Shown: piece by piece, positions 48,301 to 60,213 of the stretch
How positions within the stretch are numbered: position 1 is the stretch's first letter
How the letters are laid out: each line of letters opens with the position of its first letter
Source: Planctomycetota bacterium
Lineage (GTDB): Bacteria; Planctomycetota; UBA8108; UBA1146; JAJFFE01
Assembly: GCA_021776775.1 (NCBI GenBank)
Contig: JAJFFE010000231.1
Span: 110,944 to 174,943 of the forward strand
Length of the DNA: 64,000 nt
Direction: 5' to 3'
Translations under genes and position numbers: made by a program
Notes under the pieces: generated by a model
Told to the model about the DNA's origin: nothing
Seen by the model: the letters and a program-made list of their open reading frames with translations, nothing else
Database searches by the model: none

Positions 48301-48822
48301 GGAAACACCGAGCAAGCTCGAGCCCAACTCGAACTGTGCGTGCGAGCGGTCACCTCCGGTCGCGGCGTGAACCACCCGCACACCCTGCGGCTGCGAACGC
48401 TAGTCGGACATTGCGATCTTTTCGACGGACGGCTGTCCGAGGCGGAGAACGACCTTCGCGAAATCGTCGCGGCCGGCGGCCAGGCAGCGGCGCGCCGCTG
48501 CCTGGCCGCCGTGCTGCAACTGTTGGGACGTTCCGCGGATGCCGAGATCCTGTGTCGCGAACTATTGGCGAACGATGAGCCCGCGTCGCTCCGAGTGAAC
48601 GTCAACCAGTTGTGCGCGAACTACCTCCTGAGCGATGCCCACGCCGATCAGGGACACGCGGACGACGCCGCAGCGGCGCTTCGCAATGCGCGAGCGCTCC
48701 TCAGCGAGCTCACTCCCCGGCACCGTCGCTCAGCCTTGCGGTGGTTGGCCCGCGCCTATGGTGAACGCCAACCGGAACGGTCCGCGACGTACTCCCGAGA
48801 GATCGAGCACAACACCCGCTGA
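45355..48822 (+). CDS. Transmembrane Ser/Thr protein kinase with TPR sensor region
   Basis: 1155 residues, ATG start, 43 bp after its sigma factor. The kinase spans about 79-355: glycine loop IGRGGMG, Lys108 in VALK, HRD at 202-204 with DLKPAN, DFG at 222-224, GTVGYMSPEQ; catalytically complete. A membrane helix lies at about 378-395. The C-terminal 750 residues are tetratricopeptide repeats of the long kinesin-light-chain-like type (GVGYRALGEFSEARAHLETA, ASLGVAYRALERYDDAEAEF, LANLRTVNGDLKGAAELYES). The TPR array is predicted to lie on the far side of the membrane from the kinase and to sense protein ligands. Confidence 0.93.
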   Translation: MKSDWSRLPDLFHHALGLRGSERDKYLHESCGEDAELRTRLEELLRAEEDELEEELGLNAVRDLLDGLDPGARPTVPGYQLHECIGRGGMGAVYRASAESTGDTVALKILSNPLSTPEIQRRFQYEADVLGRLDHPGVATVFEAGWFDTDYGPQPFYAMELIEGHDIVEYAGSHSLNLRQRLELLTGVCDAVHFAHQKGVIHRDLKPANIMVADDGVPRVLDFGIARATDADLARTTRKYQTRTGDIVGTVGYMSPEQAAGRAAEVDARSDVYALGVLGYELLTGELPHSTEGDLPDVLNSIVHDPPRRLSTLRRGLRGDLETILSKALAKGPERRYPSTAELGAELRRYLNNEPILARPASAWYRATRFVRRNRGAVSAAALVFVLLVLGLAGTTHGRWLADQQRDEAERRAIEANRAMDLMNGIFQAVEGFGREARLVDALNSGAPALLADLQDAPRVEARVRHLFGVGYRALGEFSEARAHLETARERAAAGPSDPRLGWRIARDHAMVLRELGHYERSSTALDALLREQESSPDADRAEVRETRRQRGLSWMREGRFDPAIAEFDALRTELTREPLATPGAGADFFRRVTLDLGEAYRQSGRWSDARAILVELIGQGGDSPDFDSAVTRAASLGYARVLMGSGEYDAAHNLLSKTLPAAQNALGDRHPHYLSMLHCSAQAAQGLGLATEAKKLVTQVLARVQVSLGSRHPSYFSALFLRATLEVDAGEWVAACDTHREVYEGLTTALGAAHPDTVSARIQLGSLLSRLGQFVPATTHLTAGIEQARGLFAPEEQLIASATTSLAVIYAQTNQAERGIKLCVELLDQIEPRLPAGHATIREVQLALANLRTVNGDLKGAAELYESALPGLLKSKGDDHPDTLVIMGDLGRVYVGLERLDEAVELIRAAITRLPEDHGPDHPLTRRMRASLGVAYRALERYDDAEAEFLAAVQPRADGAAPVDPTTIAYREELVLVYLHVGNTEQARAQLELCVRAVTSGRGVNHPHTLRLRTLVGHCDLFDGRLSEAENDLREIVAAGGQAAARRCLAAVLQLLGRSADAEILCRELLANDEPASLRVNVNQLCANYLLSDAHADQGHADDAAAALRNARALLSELTPRHRRSALRWLARAYGERQPERSATYSREIEHNTR

Positions 48823-49088
48823 ACCGTGTCGCCCCGCGCTCGGCCGTCGCGTTCTCTCACGGACAACTGTCGAAGATGGTACAGGCGATGGACGTCGACA
48901 GATCCGCTCGGCCCGATCGGACACTTCGGCTCGAGAGCGCCCCACCCCGGTTCACACTCTTCGCCCGGAATCCGACGGCGGGTTTCCCGCTCCGTTTCGG
49001 CATTCCTTTCCGACGGGCTCGATCGGTCTACCGACGCCCCGTCGTGAATGGAATCCCCGACGTTGTCCAAACCCGAAAGGCGTGACCC

Positions 49089-50378
49089 ATGACTCGTGCC
49101 AAACGCTCTCCGCTGATCGTAGCGCTGTCCGTCGTCTTCTTGGTGTCGGCGCTGTCGAATGTGCGTGGCCAGGCTCCCGAGTACGAAGTTCAGTTCCTCG
49201 GCGTCGCCTCTTCCATTCGGGCCATCAACAACGTCGGTGACTGCGTGGGGTACTACTTACCTCCGGTCTCGGGCGGATACGAGCGAGCGTGGGTTTCGAT
49301 CGACGGGGCTGCGCTCGAGTTGTTGCCGCTTCCGGCCGGCATGTCGAGCAGTACCGCACGCGACATCAACGACCTCGGTCAGATCGTGGGATCTGTCGGA
49401 GTCAACTTCACGAGCGAAGTGAGCTACGCGGCAACGTGGATTCCGAATGGGAGCGGCGGATACACCATCGAATTGCTCGGAACGCTGCCCGGGTTCGACT
49501 ACAGCCTGGCCACCGCCATCAACAACTTGGGCGATATCGTCGGCTACGCGACGTTTCCCTTTATCGGCGGCGGATCCCCGTTGTATTTCGATCCCGCGGG
49601 CAACGTCAGTCTCTTTGACGTCTACGGCTTCGACTACTCGTGCTGGGACATCAACGACGCCCGCCAGGTCGTCGGCGAGTTCGACCTGCTCGATCTCGAT
49701 ACCGGAGTGGTCGAGGAGCTTCCAATTCAAGCGAGAGCGATCAACGAGAACGGTCAGACCGCCGGTCGACTGGTCCACGGTTTCGTCAGTCCGACGAGTT
49801 ACGATGCGGTTCGCTACACGCCGGGGATCGGGGTGGAGATCGTGACGATAGACCCGACGTCAGCGACATCCGCCTACGCTATCAACGACAACGGTGACGT
49901 CGCGTTCGAATGGGGCGCGGCGGTGTACCTCGACGGTGTCGGGAGCTTCGCATTGACCACCCTGCTCAGCCCGACGAGCAGCCAGTGGCAAATCGATGAC
50001 TTGAACTGGGACATCGACATCAACAACGGTCGCCAAGTCGCCGCCATGGCGTTGAACACCGCGACCGGCACCTACGGCGCGGTGCGGTTGTCGCCCAACA
50101 ACCCGACTCCCGAGTTCATCCGTGGCGAAGTGAACGGAGACGGCGCCTTCGACATAGCCGATGTCGTGACAACCCTGAACCACTTGTTCATCACTGCGAG
50201 CGCGGGCTGCCTCGACGCCGCTGACAGCAATGACGACGACGACGTCGACATCGCGGACGCCGTCTACACCCTGCAAGCGCTCTTCACTTCCGGGTCCGTC
50301 CCGCCGGCACCGTTTCCGAATTGCGGAGTCGATACCACGCCGGGAGGGCTCGGCTGTCTCGCACCGACGTGTCCGTGA
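49089..50378 (+). CDS. Secreted HAF-repeat propeller protein with dockerin
   Basis: 429 residues with a signal peptide (SPLIVALSVVFLVSALSNVRG). Residues about 35-335 hold HAF-family repeats, each with an A-x-x-I-N-x-x-G-x-x-V-G core (RAINNVGDCVGY, RDINDLGQIVGSV, TAINNLGDIVGYA, RAINENGQTAGR, YAINDNGDVAF), predicted to fold as a beta-propeller. Residues about 343-410 are a dockerin-like pair (RGEVNGDGAFDIADVVTTL; DSNDDDDVDIADAVYTL). The chain ends APTCP. Start ATG with GAAAGG about 9 nt upstream. It lies between two sigma/kinase modules and is convergent with the second. Extracellular; function unknown. Confidence 0.88.
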   Translation: MTRAKRSPLIVALSVVFLVSALSNVRGQAPEYEVQFLGVASSIRAINNVGDCVGYYLPPVSGGYERAWVSIDGAALELLPLPAGMSSSTARDINDLGQIVGSVGVNFTSEVSYAATWIPNGSGGYTIELLGTLPGFDYSLATAINNLGDIVGYATFPFIGGGSPLYFDPAGNVSLFDVYGFDYSCWDINDARQVVGEFDLLDLDTGVVEELPIQARAINENGQTAGRLVHGFVSPTSYDAVRYTPGIGVEIVTIDPTSATSAYAINDNGDVAFEWGAAVYLDGVGSFALTTLLSPTSSQWQIDDLNWDIDINNGRQVAAMALNTATGTYGAVRLSPNNPTPEFIRGEVNGDGAFDIADVVTTLNHLFITASAGCLDAADSNDDDDVDIADAVYTLQALFTSGSVPPAPFPNCGVDTTPGGLGCLAPTCP

Positions 50379-50593
50379 TCTGAGATCTACGATACGCTCG
50401 CGTTCATCGAGGGGCTCGACCGCGTTCAAGGCGTGCCTTGGGATGAAATCCCAAGAGCCGGCACCAGCCATCCAAGGCACAGGGATCGTCTCGGAACGGG
50501 TTCCTCGGCAGCCGTGCAATCCCGTTTCCTCACCTTCCACGGTGAGTGCTCTCACGCATGGCACCACGCCGGAGGCGGCGCGGCCGGGTGTCC

Positions 50594-54150
<3,557 letters not shown>

Positions 54151-54154
<4 letters not shown>

Positions 54155-54747
54155 GGGCCCGCTGCTTCCCCGCCGTCGATCCGACACCACAGCCACGCCT
54201 TGGCCGCCAACCAATCTCGACGCACACTGCGCGCGGACATCTCGAGGATCTCCCCAATCTCGTCCGCCTCGAGTCCGATGAAAAACTTCAGCTCGACCAC
54301 GCGGTGCGCGCGCGGGTCGACCGCCGCGAATTCGTCGAGCGCTTCGTCGAGCGCCATGACATCGAGCGCCATCGCGTGACCCGTCTCCGACAACACCGCC
54401 GTAGAGACCGATTCGAACGTGCGATCGCGTTGGTCGCCGCCACGCTTCTCGGCGCTGCGCTTGCGATGCTCGTCGATCAAGATGCGGCGCATGGCACGGG
54501 CGGCCGCCGAAAAGAAGTGACGTCGGTGATCAAACTCGGGGGTGTCGTTGCCCATGACGCGAAGGAACGCTTCGTGGACCAGCTCGGTCGCTTGCAGTCC
54601 GCCCGGTCCCTCGCGCACGACCCGCTTGTGGGCGATGGCGCGAAGCTCGTCGTAGACGAGTTCGAGCAACTTCTCGCGCGCCGTCGTATCTCCGTCCGCA
54701 GCCCCCTGAAGGAGCAACGTGATCGGTCGCGAATTGTCGTTGTCCAC
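54151..54747 (-). CDS. ECF sigma factor (Sigma70_ECF type)
   Basis: The frame is open to 54786; a GTG at 54747 (then DNDNSRPITLLL) behind GAGGTGG gives 198 residues and the normal family N-terminus. Region 2 includes LVHEAFLRVMGND and RRHFFSAAARAMRRILIDEH. Region 4 includes VELKFFIGLEADEIGEILE and the recognition helix SARSVRRDWL. Its stop overlaps the kinase start by 4 bp, so the two are made together. Confidence 0.92.
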
Positions 54748-54936
54748 CCCACACCACCTCGCGCTAGAACGAGGCGAGTGTAGCACACCCGTACTCTGTG
54801 TCAGAGGCTGGAAGTAACCACGGTGGGCGGATACCTGCGGTGGGTCACAGCATAGCGAGCCCGCCCCCCGACCGTTGTCGGCGACAGGCTCCCAGGCTGA
54901 ATAGAGTTGCTCGCAGGATCAAAGAATCATTCTCTC

Positions 54937-56529
54937 TCACGGCAGCGCGGCGACGATTTCCAGCACGTAGTTGCCCTCGTCACCAGGACAAAAGCCGTCG
55001 ACCACGACGACCACGACTTCGTCGGCGGCGAGCAGCAGCGACGCCGACGCGCCGACGGGATCGCCACAGGAGCCGCTCAGACTGGCGCCACATTCAAGTT
55101 CGGTAACGCAGTCTTGGGCCAACACCGTAACCACGGTGTAGAACTCCGACCCCGTGGTATCGAAACTGTAGAAGCCGTCGAACGGCGCGACAAACACGAC
55201 CGCCACGTCCGGTCCGTATCCACCGTCGGAGAAGGTGCAAGTCGGAAAGAAGTCATCGCCATGCCCGACCGTAGATCCCGTGTTCGTGCCGAGCGTGACC
55301 TGCTCGATGTCCAACGTGATATTCAGCGTGTAGTCGCCCTCGCTCGTTTCGCAGAACCCGTCGACCACGACGACCACTCGCTGACCCGCGGTTAGGAAGC
55401 GGGTGACTTCTGCTGAACCGGGCTCTTCGCAGCCGAACGTTTTGCTGTCGGGGTCCGCGCAACCGAGCACGGTGTCGCAATCGCCGTCCAACAGAGAAAC
55501 GATGGACCAGAACTGAGTGCCTACCGTGTCGAACGTGTAGTGTCCCGACTCGGGAGCGACGAACAGGAACGACGCGTCGCTTCCAAAACCACCGTCGCCA
55601 CTGGTGCAGTCGGGGAAAAAGTCGTCCGTCTCGCCGACCGTCGAACCGGTCGTCGTGCCGACCAAGATTTCCTTCGCGACGCACGACGGAAACAGTTCCG
55701 TCGAGTCTTGCGTCTTCAGGCCAACGATCGAGCGCTCGTATTCGCAGGCGGGCGTGGTCTCGAATCCGAAGAAGGTGCCGACGAGGCCGCGACCGTTCTC
55801 ATCGACCAAGACCCTCGCCTCGAAGTCGACGCCTTCGAGTTCCAAGACCCGGTAGCGCAGACAACCCGTCGCGACCGTATCGCCGGTCGTCGGATCGAGA
55901 ACGGCAACCGCGCTGCCGACTTGTTCGATGATGACCGACGCGCAAACGACGTCGCCGGGCACCGGACCAGCACAGTCCGACGACACCACGGTCTCCGTCA
56001 GCAGCCAAGTACCCGTGATATCCGGAAGGGTCGCGAGCGGCGGAGGCACTTCGGTCGAGACGCGCGTCGCGATCCACTGATCGGTGCCACTGCACGTCGC
56101 CCCCGCGGACTCGAGCGTCCACGGAATCTGACCCGAGAAGCTCCCGCCGTCAGCCGCAACCTCGAATGACCCTTCGAAGATCTGCAAATCTCCACACGCC
56201 GACTCTTCCACGCGAACTTGCAACGTGCGGCCGTTCAGGGTGCCAGTAAACGTCACGCCGCTCTCTTGGTCGACGACAGTAATAGTATTGCCGGACTGAG
56301 TGACTCCGATCCGAATCACCTCGTCATCGTCGAGCCCCTGACCACAGTTCTCGGAAAGCTCCTGCACCGTGATCTGCCAACTGCCGCTCATGTCGACATT
56401 CACCGTCGCCGAAGCAGCCACCGCACCACTGCTGCTCTTCTTCTGGCAACCCGTGACGCCCATCACCAACGCACCGAAGCAACAAACCATCAACGCCGTG
56501 AAAACAAACCGCTCAGTCACAACGTTCAT
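54937..56529 (-). CDS. Lipoprotein with two lipocalin-like and two PPC-like domains
   Basis: An ATG at 56529 (MNVVTERFVF) behind GGGGGAACC gives 530 residues with lipobox VTGC (Cys28). After a Ser/Ala linker come two related strand-rich domains that start GSWQITVQE and GTWLLTET (about 45-165 and 175-290). Two copies of a pre-peptidase-C-terminal-like domain follow (about 297-410 and 420-528), each starting G-x-x-T-G-S-T-V-G and containing a DDFFP motif, a FVAP strand and VVVVDGFC near the end. The many cysteines point to disulfides in the periplasm. No enzyme domain is present, so it is probably a binding or scaffold protein at the outer membrane. Confidence 0.85.
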   Translation of the reverse strand: MNVVTERFVFTALMVCCFGALVMGVTGCQKKSSSGAVAASATVNVDMSGSWQITVQELSENCGQGLDDDEVIRIGVTQSGNTITVVDQESGVTFTGTLNGRTLQVRVEESACGDLQIFEGSFEVAADGGSFSGQIPWTLESAGATCSGTDQWIATRVSTEVPPPLATLPDITGTWLLTETVVSSDCAGPVPGDVVCASVIIEQVGSAVAVLDPTTGDTVATGCLRYRVLELEGVDFEARVLVDENGRGLVGTFFGFETTPACEYERSIVGLKTQDSTELFPSCVAKEILVGTTTGSTVGETDDFFPDCTSGDGGFGSDASFLFVAPESGHYTFDTVGTQFWSIVSLLDGDCDTVLGCADPDSKTFGCEEPGSAEVTRFLTAGQRVVVVVDGFCETSEGDYTLNITLDIEQVTLGTNTGSTVGHGDDFFPTCTFSDGGYGPDVAVVFVAPFDGFYSFDTTGSEFYTVVTVLAQDCVTELECGASLSGSCGDPVGASASLLLAADEVVVVVVDGFCPGDEGNYVLEIVAALP

Positions 56530-56733
56530 TGGTTCCCCCAAAGATGTGGGTCCATTCTGTGACAACGACAAGTGTCGCCACGATTACTCTTCAGAAGTCC
56601 AATGCGCACGCGCACAATTCGACGGACAGGATTTTTCGGGAAAGCCGAAAGATAAGGCGAGGGGTTCCGGGAGTCAGGAAGACCGCGCGAGGAGAGTAGC
56701 TCTACATTGCAGAACGAAGACCGCCGTACCTGC

Positions 56734-57801
56734 TCAGCGCGACCGCTTCAACACAGGCATCTCCACAAACGCCGCCGGCGTCGGACCACTCATCACCGGC
56801 CCCGAGAACGCGTAGACGAAGTACGTCTGCGGCGTCGATGCAAGATCCGCCAACCGACAAAGGTCGACCGCAAAGTGCCCCGTCACGTGAACCCCATCCC
56901 CGGCCGGCACCAGATCGTGACTGGTGGGAACCAAGAGCGAAATCGTCACCGGCGCCGCATTCACCGTCCCCGTCAACAAGAGCGTGATCGGCACCATAGC
57001 TGTCCAACTCGAGTAGTCCCCGACCGCCTGCGACGGCGAGTCGTCGTCGTGATCGAGGATGTGCTGCGGCCGCACCGGCAGCCGGTAGCTTCCCCGCACG
57101 ATGCACGACGTCGCCTCATCAATCGGCGTGACGCGGTCGATATCCATGGCGATGCCGGCGGCCGCCGGGATCTTCGGGGAGTTGTCACGGGCGTCATAGC
57201 ACGGCACCGGCGTGCCGGGCGTGGGCACCGGGCGCGTGGGCGTGGGTTGAGACTCGAGTTGCTCCGCGATGTAGGCGTCGACCGCGGGGTCCTGATAGAC
57301 CGCGGACTCGACGAGTTTCATGGGACAGCCGTTGGAAACCTGGTCGAGACAGACGAGATGGACGATGTACTCGCCGCGCTGGTGAGGGATGTTCAGACGC
57401 TTAGCCAAGTCGATGGTGTGGCCCTCGCACACCATGGCGGTGTCATCGTTAGAGAAACTGTCGGCGGGCGCCTTCTTGGCCGATGCGCCGCCCGCCGCGG
57501 TCGGGGAGGAGGTGCGGTTGCGAGAGCCGAACGCCGGCGCGGCGTGAAGCGCGTGGGTGTGGAGATCCATGGCGGTGATGATTGCGGAGGCTCGGAAGTT
57601 GACCCCACGGCCGCCGTTGAGCTTTCGCGCGTAGAGCACGGCGACCGGGAACCGATCGCGCCTGTCGAGGGGGACCGCGGAAGGTGCACCGATGAGGAAG
57701 CCCTCGTCGCCGCTCTGCATGAGGGAGCGTTGGACAGCCTTGCGGGTTTGCCAGGGGTCGGTCCAGTAGGCGTCGTCGGCGAGGTTGAGCATCTTCTTCA
57801 C
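56734..57801 (-). CDS. Unknown protein, last gene of a four-gene operon
   Basis: 355 residues from GTG 57801, which overlaps the upstream TGA (GTGA). No signal peptide or membrane segment. The N-terminal 170 residues are mixed alpha/beta (DEGFLIGAPSAVPLDRRDRF, FRASAIITAMDLHTHAL). A Pro/Thr-rich linker (PTPTRPVPTPGTPVPC, about 208-223) leads to a strand-rich C-terminal half (AMVPITLLLTGTVNAAPVTI, DGVHVTGHFAVDL). No family recognised. Position in the operon suggests it acts with the tail-fibre-like protein upstream. Confidence 0.75.
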   Translation of the reverse strand: MKKMLNLADDAYWTDPWQTRKAVQRSLMQSGDEGFLIGAPSAVPLDRRDRFPVAVLYARKLNGGRGVNFRASAIITAMDLHTHALHAAPAFGSRNRTSSPTAAGGASAKKAPADSFSNDDTAMVCEGHTIDLAKRLNIPHQRGEYIVHLVCLDQVSNGCPMKLVESAVYQDPAVDAYIAEQLESQPTPTRPVPTPGTPVPCYDARDNSPKIPAAAGIAMDIDRVTPIDEATSCIVRGSYRLPVRPQHILDHDDDSPSQAVGDYSSWTAMVPITLLLTGTVNAAPVTISLLVPTSHDLVPAGDGVHVTGHFAVDLCRLADLASTPQTYFVYAFSGPVMSGPTPAAFVEMPVLKRSR

Positions 57802-60200
57802 GCCTGCCCGTTGGGGGGGTTGGCGGCTGGGTTCTCGGCCGGAGGCGTGGAAACGTGAGGGGCAGAATCGGACGACGAAATCTCATGACCAGGTCGCTTG
57901 ACCGTCAGTCTCACCGTGATTTCAAGTTCCGGGTCGATTTCTTTGGTTTCGACGGTCCACTTTCGTTGTTCACCTTCCTTAGGGGGTGGACCGAGCTTCG
58001 ACCCGCCGACCACCTTGTCGTTCTGAAGCACGTGGATCCAATCACCGGATTCCAGTGCCGGTTGAGCTTGAGCTGGTTGAGCTGGCGGTTCGAAGTTCCC
58101 TGTCACTTTGATCCGCTGATCCACCACGACCCACTCAACACTCGTCACGGTCGGCTTTGGCACTCCGCGTAAGGCGTCGCCGATGATGTCGAACTTCCAC
58201 GGAGTGGTGTCGGTTCGGCTTCGATGCTCACTTCGATCGCGCAACCGGATCTCTTGCAGACCGGTTACATCGACGTTCGCCTCGTTGCCATTCTTCAACG
58301 AGACCGTATCCGACTTGAACATCCGGAACGTGGCGCCACCGGTGTAACCGGTGCCTACCAGCTCGACCGCAAACTTTGCCCCCCACACTCGCCCGTCGCT
58401 CGCGCAAGTGACCTTCATCTTGCAGCCCTTTTTGGGGAAACACCGATCGCTCGGTGAGAGCATCTCCCACTCTTCGGAGTCCTTCTCGAACGTGATCTTC
58501 GTGATCCCGATGTTTCGACCGCGGGTGCGAACTCTAGCGAGGACCGCTTTGACGTTGTCATCGTTGCTCTTGATCATCGCGTATGCGGTCGGTGCTACTA
58601 CCCGCTTTTCTAGGAGGGAGGGGGTGATTCTCGCTAGGCGGTCGAGATCGACATACCAATTCCTAAAATGGTTCGCGTCTCGCTTGATCTGGCAGCACTG
58701 AACGGTCGCCATCGAGATCCACGCCTTACAGTCTTGCCGATTTTTCGCATCGGTGATCTTCTTCCCGCCCAAACGCAGAGTCACCGGGTGAGCAGGGTCG
58801 TGCTCTGGTCCGATGAAATCGTGGCAGATTGTGTCCCATTGCTGCGGCTTGAGATTCGTCATGTCGCCCCAGACTTCGTGCGGCCATTCCTCGGGTGCGT
58901 GCGGCAAGTTATTTGTCAGGTTGCTGTTGACCTCTCGCTTGTACCGGTCCCACTTGTTGCGCCACTGCGAACGACACCACAAACGCCAACACATTCGCTT
59001 CATCTGAACTTCGAGCAACGAGCTGAGTTCGTCCCAGCGCTCCTTGAACTCCGTGCGAGGGAGCGGTCGCGTGAACCAGTGCCAAATGCCGTCTTTGTGG
59101 TCGCCAATGTCCTCGCGGAGGGAGTCCAAGAACTCCTTCTTCACGACCTTTCGATCGGCTTCCGTCGGAACTTGTCTCAACTCCGCCTCGAACTTCGCAA
59201 CTTGCTCTTCTTTCTCGAGAATGAACGACTCGGGATCCTTTAGTTCTCTCGAGCCCACCGGTTCGAAGACGCTGATCATCTGCCCTGCGACGGTTTGGGC
59301 AATTCCATCCAGACCTGCCTTGAAAGATTCCTGGTAGCCGTCCTGGACCGGTTCAGCTTTGGCGCTGCCATCCACGTCCTGGGCGATCTCCTCAATTTTC
59401 TTCCGTTGATACTCGACCCGACTCGGAACGATGAGCGAGCCCGTCGGCGCGTCGATGGCATAGCTGAAATCGCCGAGCTCCTCCCCGAGAAAGAGATCGT
59501 CGGATAGTTCTCTTCGCTTCTCCACGAGCATCGGAAACAGCCAAGCCGCGGTTCCGCTCGTGATTCCGGTAAAGACCGACGCGAACGCGAGCTTGATCGT
59601 GCCGACCGCGAAGTTCGCGGCCATTCTCCAGCCGTCCTGCGTCGTTATCTCTGTCATCACATGCTCATGCGCCGACTTGTAGTGCTTCGCCATGAGCACG
59701 CAGTAGTATCGGAGGTTGGCGAGAAGGCGATCGGTGGCGTGCGCCTCGCCGGATAGTAGCTCTTCGAGACGTTGATAGCGCATTCCAAGCTCATCTCGCT
59801 CGTCCCCGGCAATTGGAGCGGCGCCCCCCACGACCCGCCCGCCGTTGTTGCCTACCACAGCCTGAAGGCGAGCATCGACGACGGGTCTCCAAAGCGCGAG
59901 ATCGTTCCGAGTCTGCTCGTAACGCTCGAGTTTCGCGTCAACACGATGCGCCCGAGTGTCGTGGTCTGCCTTGTCTGCTTTGAGCCCAAGTTTCTCGTCA
60001 ACCTGGGTCTTAGTGTAGTGCTCTGCACTGTCCGCTTTGAGCCCCAGCTTCCTGTCGACTTCGGTGCTCTCGTCATAGCCTGCTTTGTCTGCTTTGAGCT
60101 CGAGCTGATCGTTGACCTCGTCGCGCGAGTAGCATTGGTCCGCGTTTGCCTTGAGTTTCAGTGTAGCTTCGATTTCTTCGATCTTTTTTTCAACGCACAT
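57798..60200 (-). CDS. Large protein with tail-fibre-like coiled-coil repeats
   Basis: 800 residues, ATG 13 bp after the upstream gene, no signal peptide. Residues about 12-88 are tandem coiled-coil repeats of about 20 residues with the pattern L-x-L-K-A-D-x-A-x-x-Y-x-x-x-x-x-V-D-x-K (LGLKADSAEHYTKTQVDEK is the clearest), very similar to the shaft repeats of phage tail fibres. A hydrophobic, Gly/Ala-rich stretch at about 210-235 (KLAFASVFTGITSGTAAWLF) could insert in a membrane. The middle (300-480) is helical and Trp/Arg-rich. The C-terminal 250 residues are strand-rich with a Pro-rich tail. No known family was recognised for the rest. Could be a delivered effector or a receptor-binding component. 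Confidence 0.8.
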   Translation of the reverse strand: MCVEKKIEEIEATLKLKANADQCYSRDEVNDQLELKADKAGYDESTEVDRKLGLKADSAEHYTKTQVDEKLGLKADKADHDTRAHRVDAKLERYEQTRNDLALWRPVVDARLQAVVGNNGGRVVGGAAPIAGDERDELGMRYQRLEELLSGEAHATDRLLANLRYYCVLMAKHYKSAHEHVMTEITTQDGWRMAANFAVGTIKLAFASVFTGITSGTAAWLFPMLVEKRRELSDDLFLGEELGDFSYAIDAPTGSLIVPSRVEYQRKKIEEIAQDVDGSAKAEPVQDGYQESFKAGLDGIAQTVAGQMISVFEPVGSRELKDPESFILEKEEQVAKFEAELRQVPTEADRKVVKKEFLDSLREDIGDHKDGIWHWFTRPLPRTEFKERWDELSSLLEVQMKRMCWRLWCRSQWRNKWDRYKREVNSNLTNNLPHAPEEWPHEVWGDMTNLKPQQWDTICHDFIGPEHDPAHPVTLRLGGKKITDAKNRQDCKAWISMATVQCCQIKRDANHFRNWYVDLDRLARITPSLLEKRVVAPTAYAMIKSNDDNVKAVLARVRTRGRNIGITKITFEKDSEEWEMLSPSDRCFPKKGCKMKVTCASDGRVWGAKFAVELVGTGYTGGATFRMFKSDTVSLKNGNEANVDVTGLQEIRLRDRSEHRSRTDTTPWKFDIIGDALRGVPKPTVTSVEWVVVDQRIKVTGNFEPPAQPAQAQPALESGDWIHVLQNDKVVGGSKLGPPPKEGEQRKWTVETKEIDPELEITVRLTVKRPGHEISSSDSAPHVSTPPAENPAANPPNGQA

Positions 60201-60213
60201 TACTTCACCACTT

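Noticed and set aside
50437..50455. Hairpin CTTGGGAT-GAA-ATCCCAAG between convergent genes
   Set aside because: The stem is only 8 bp and neither strand has a T-run, so I do not call it a terminator.
56707..57858. 383-codon open frame on the plus strand
   Set aside because: Antisense to the last gene of the 56.7-63.4 kb operon, extremely Arg-rich, no recognisable domain.
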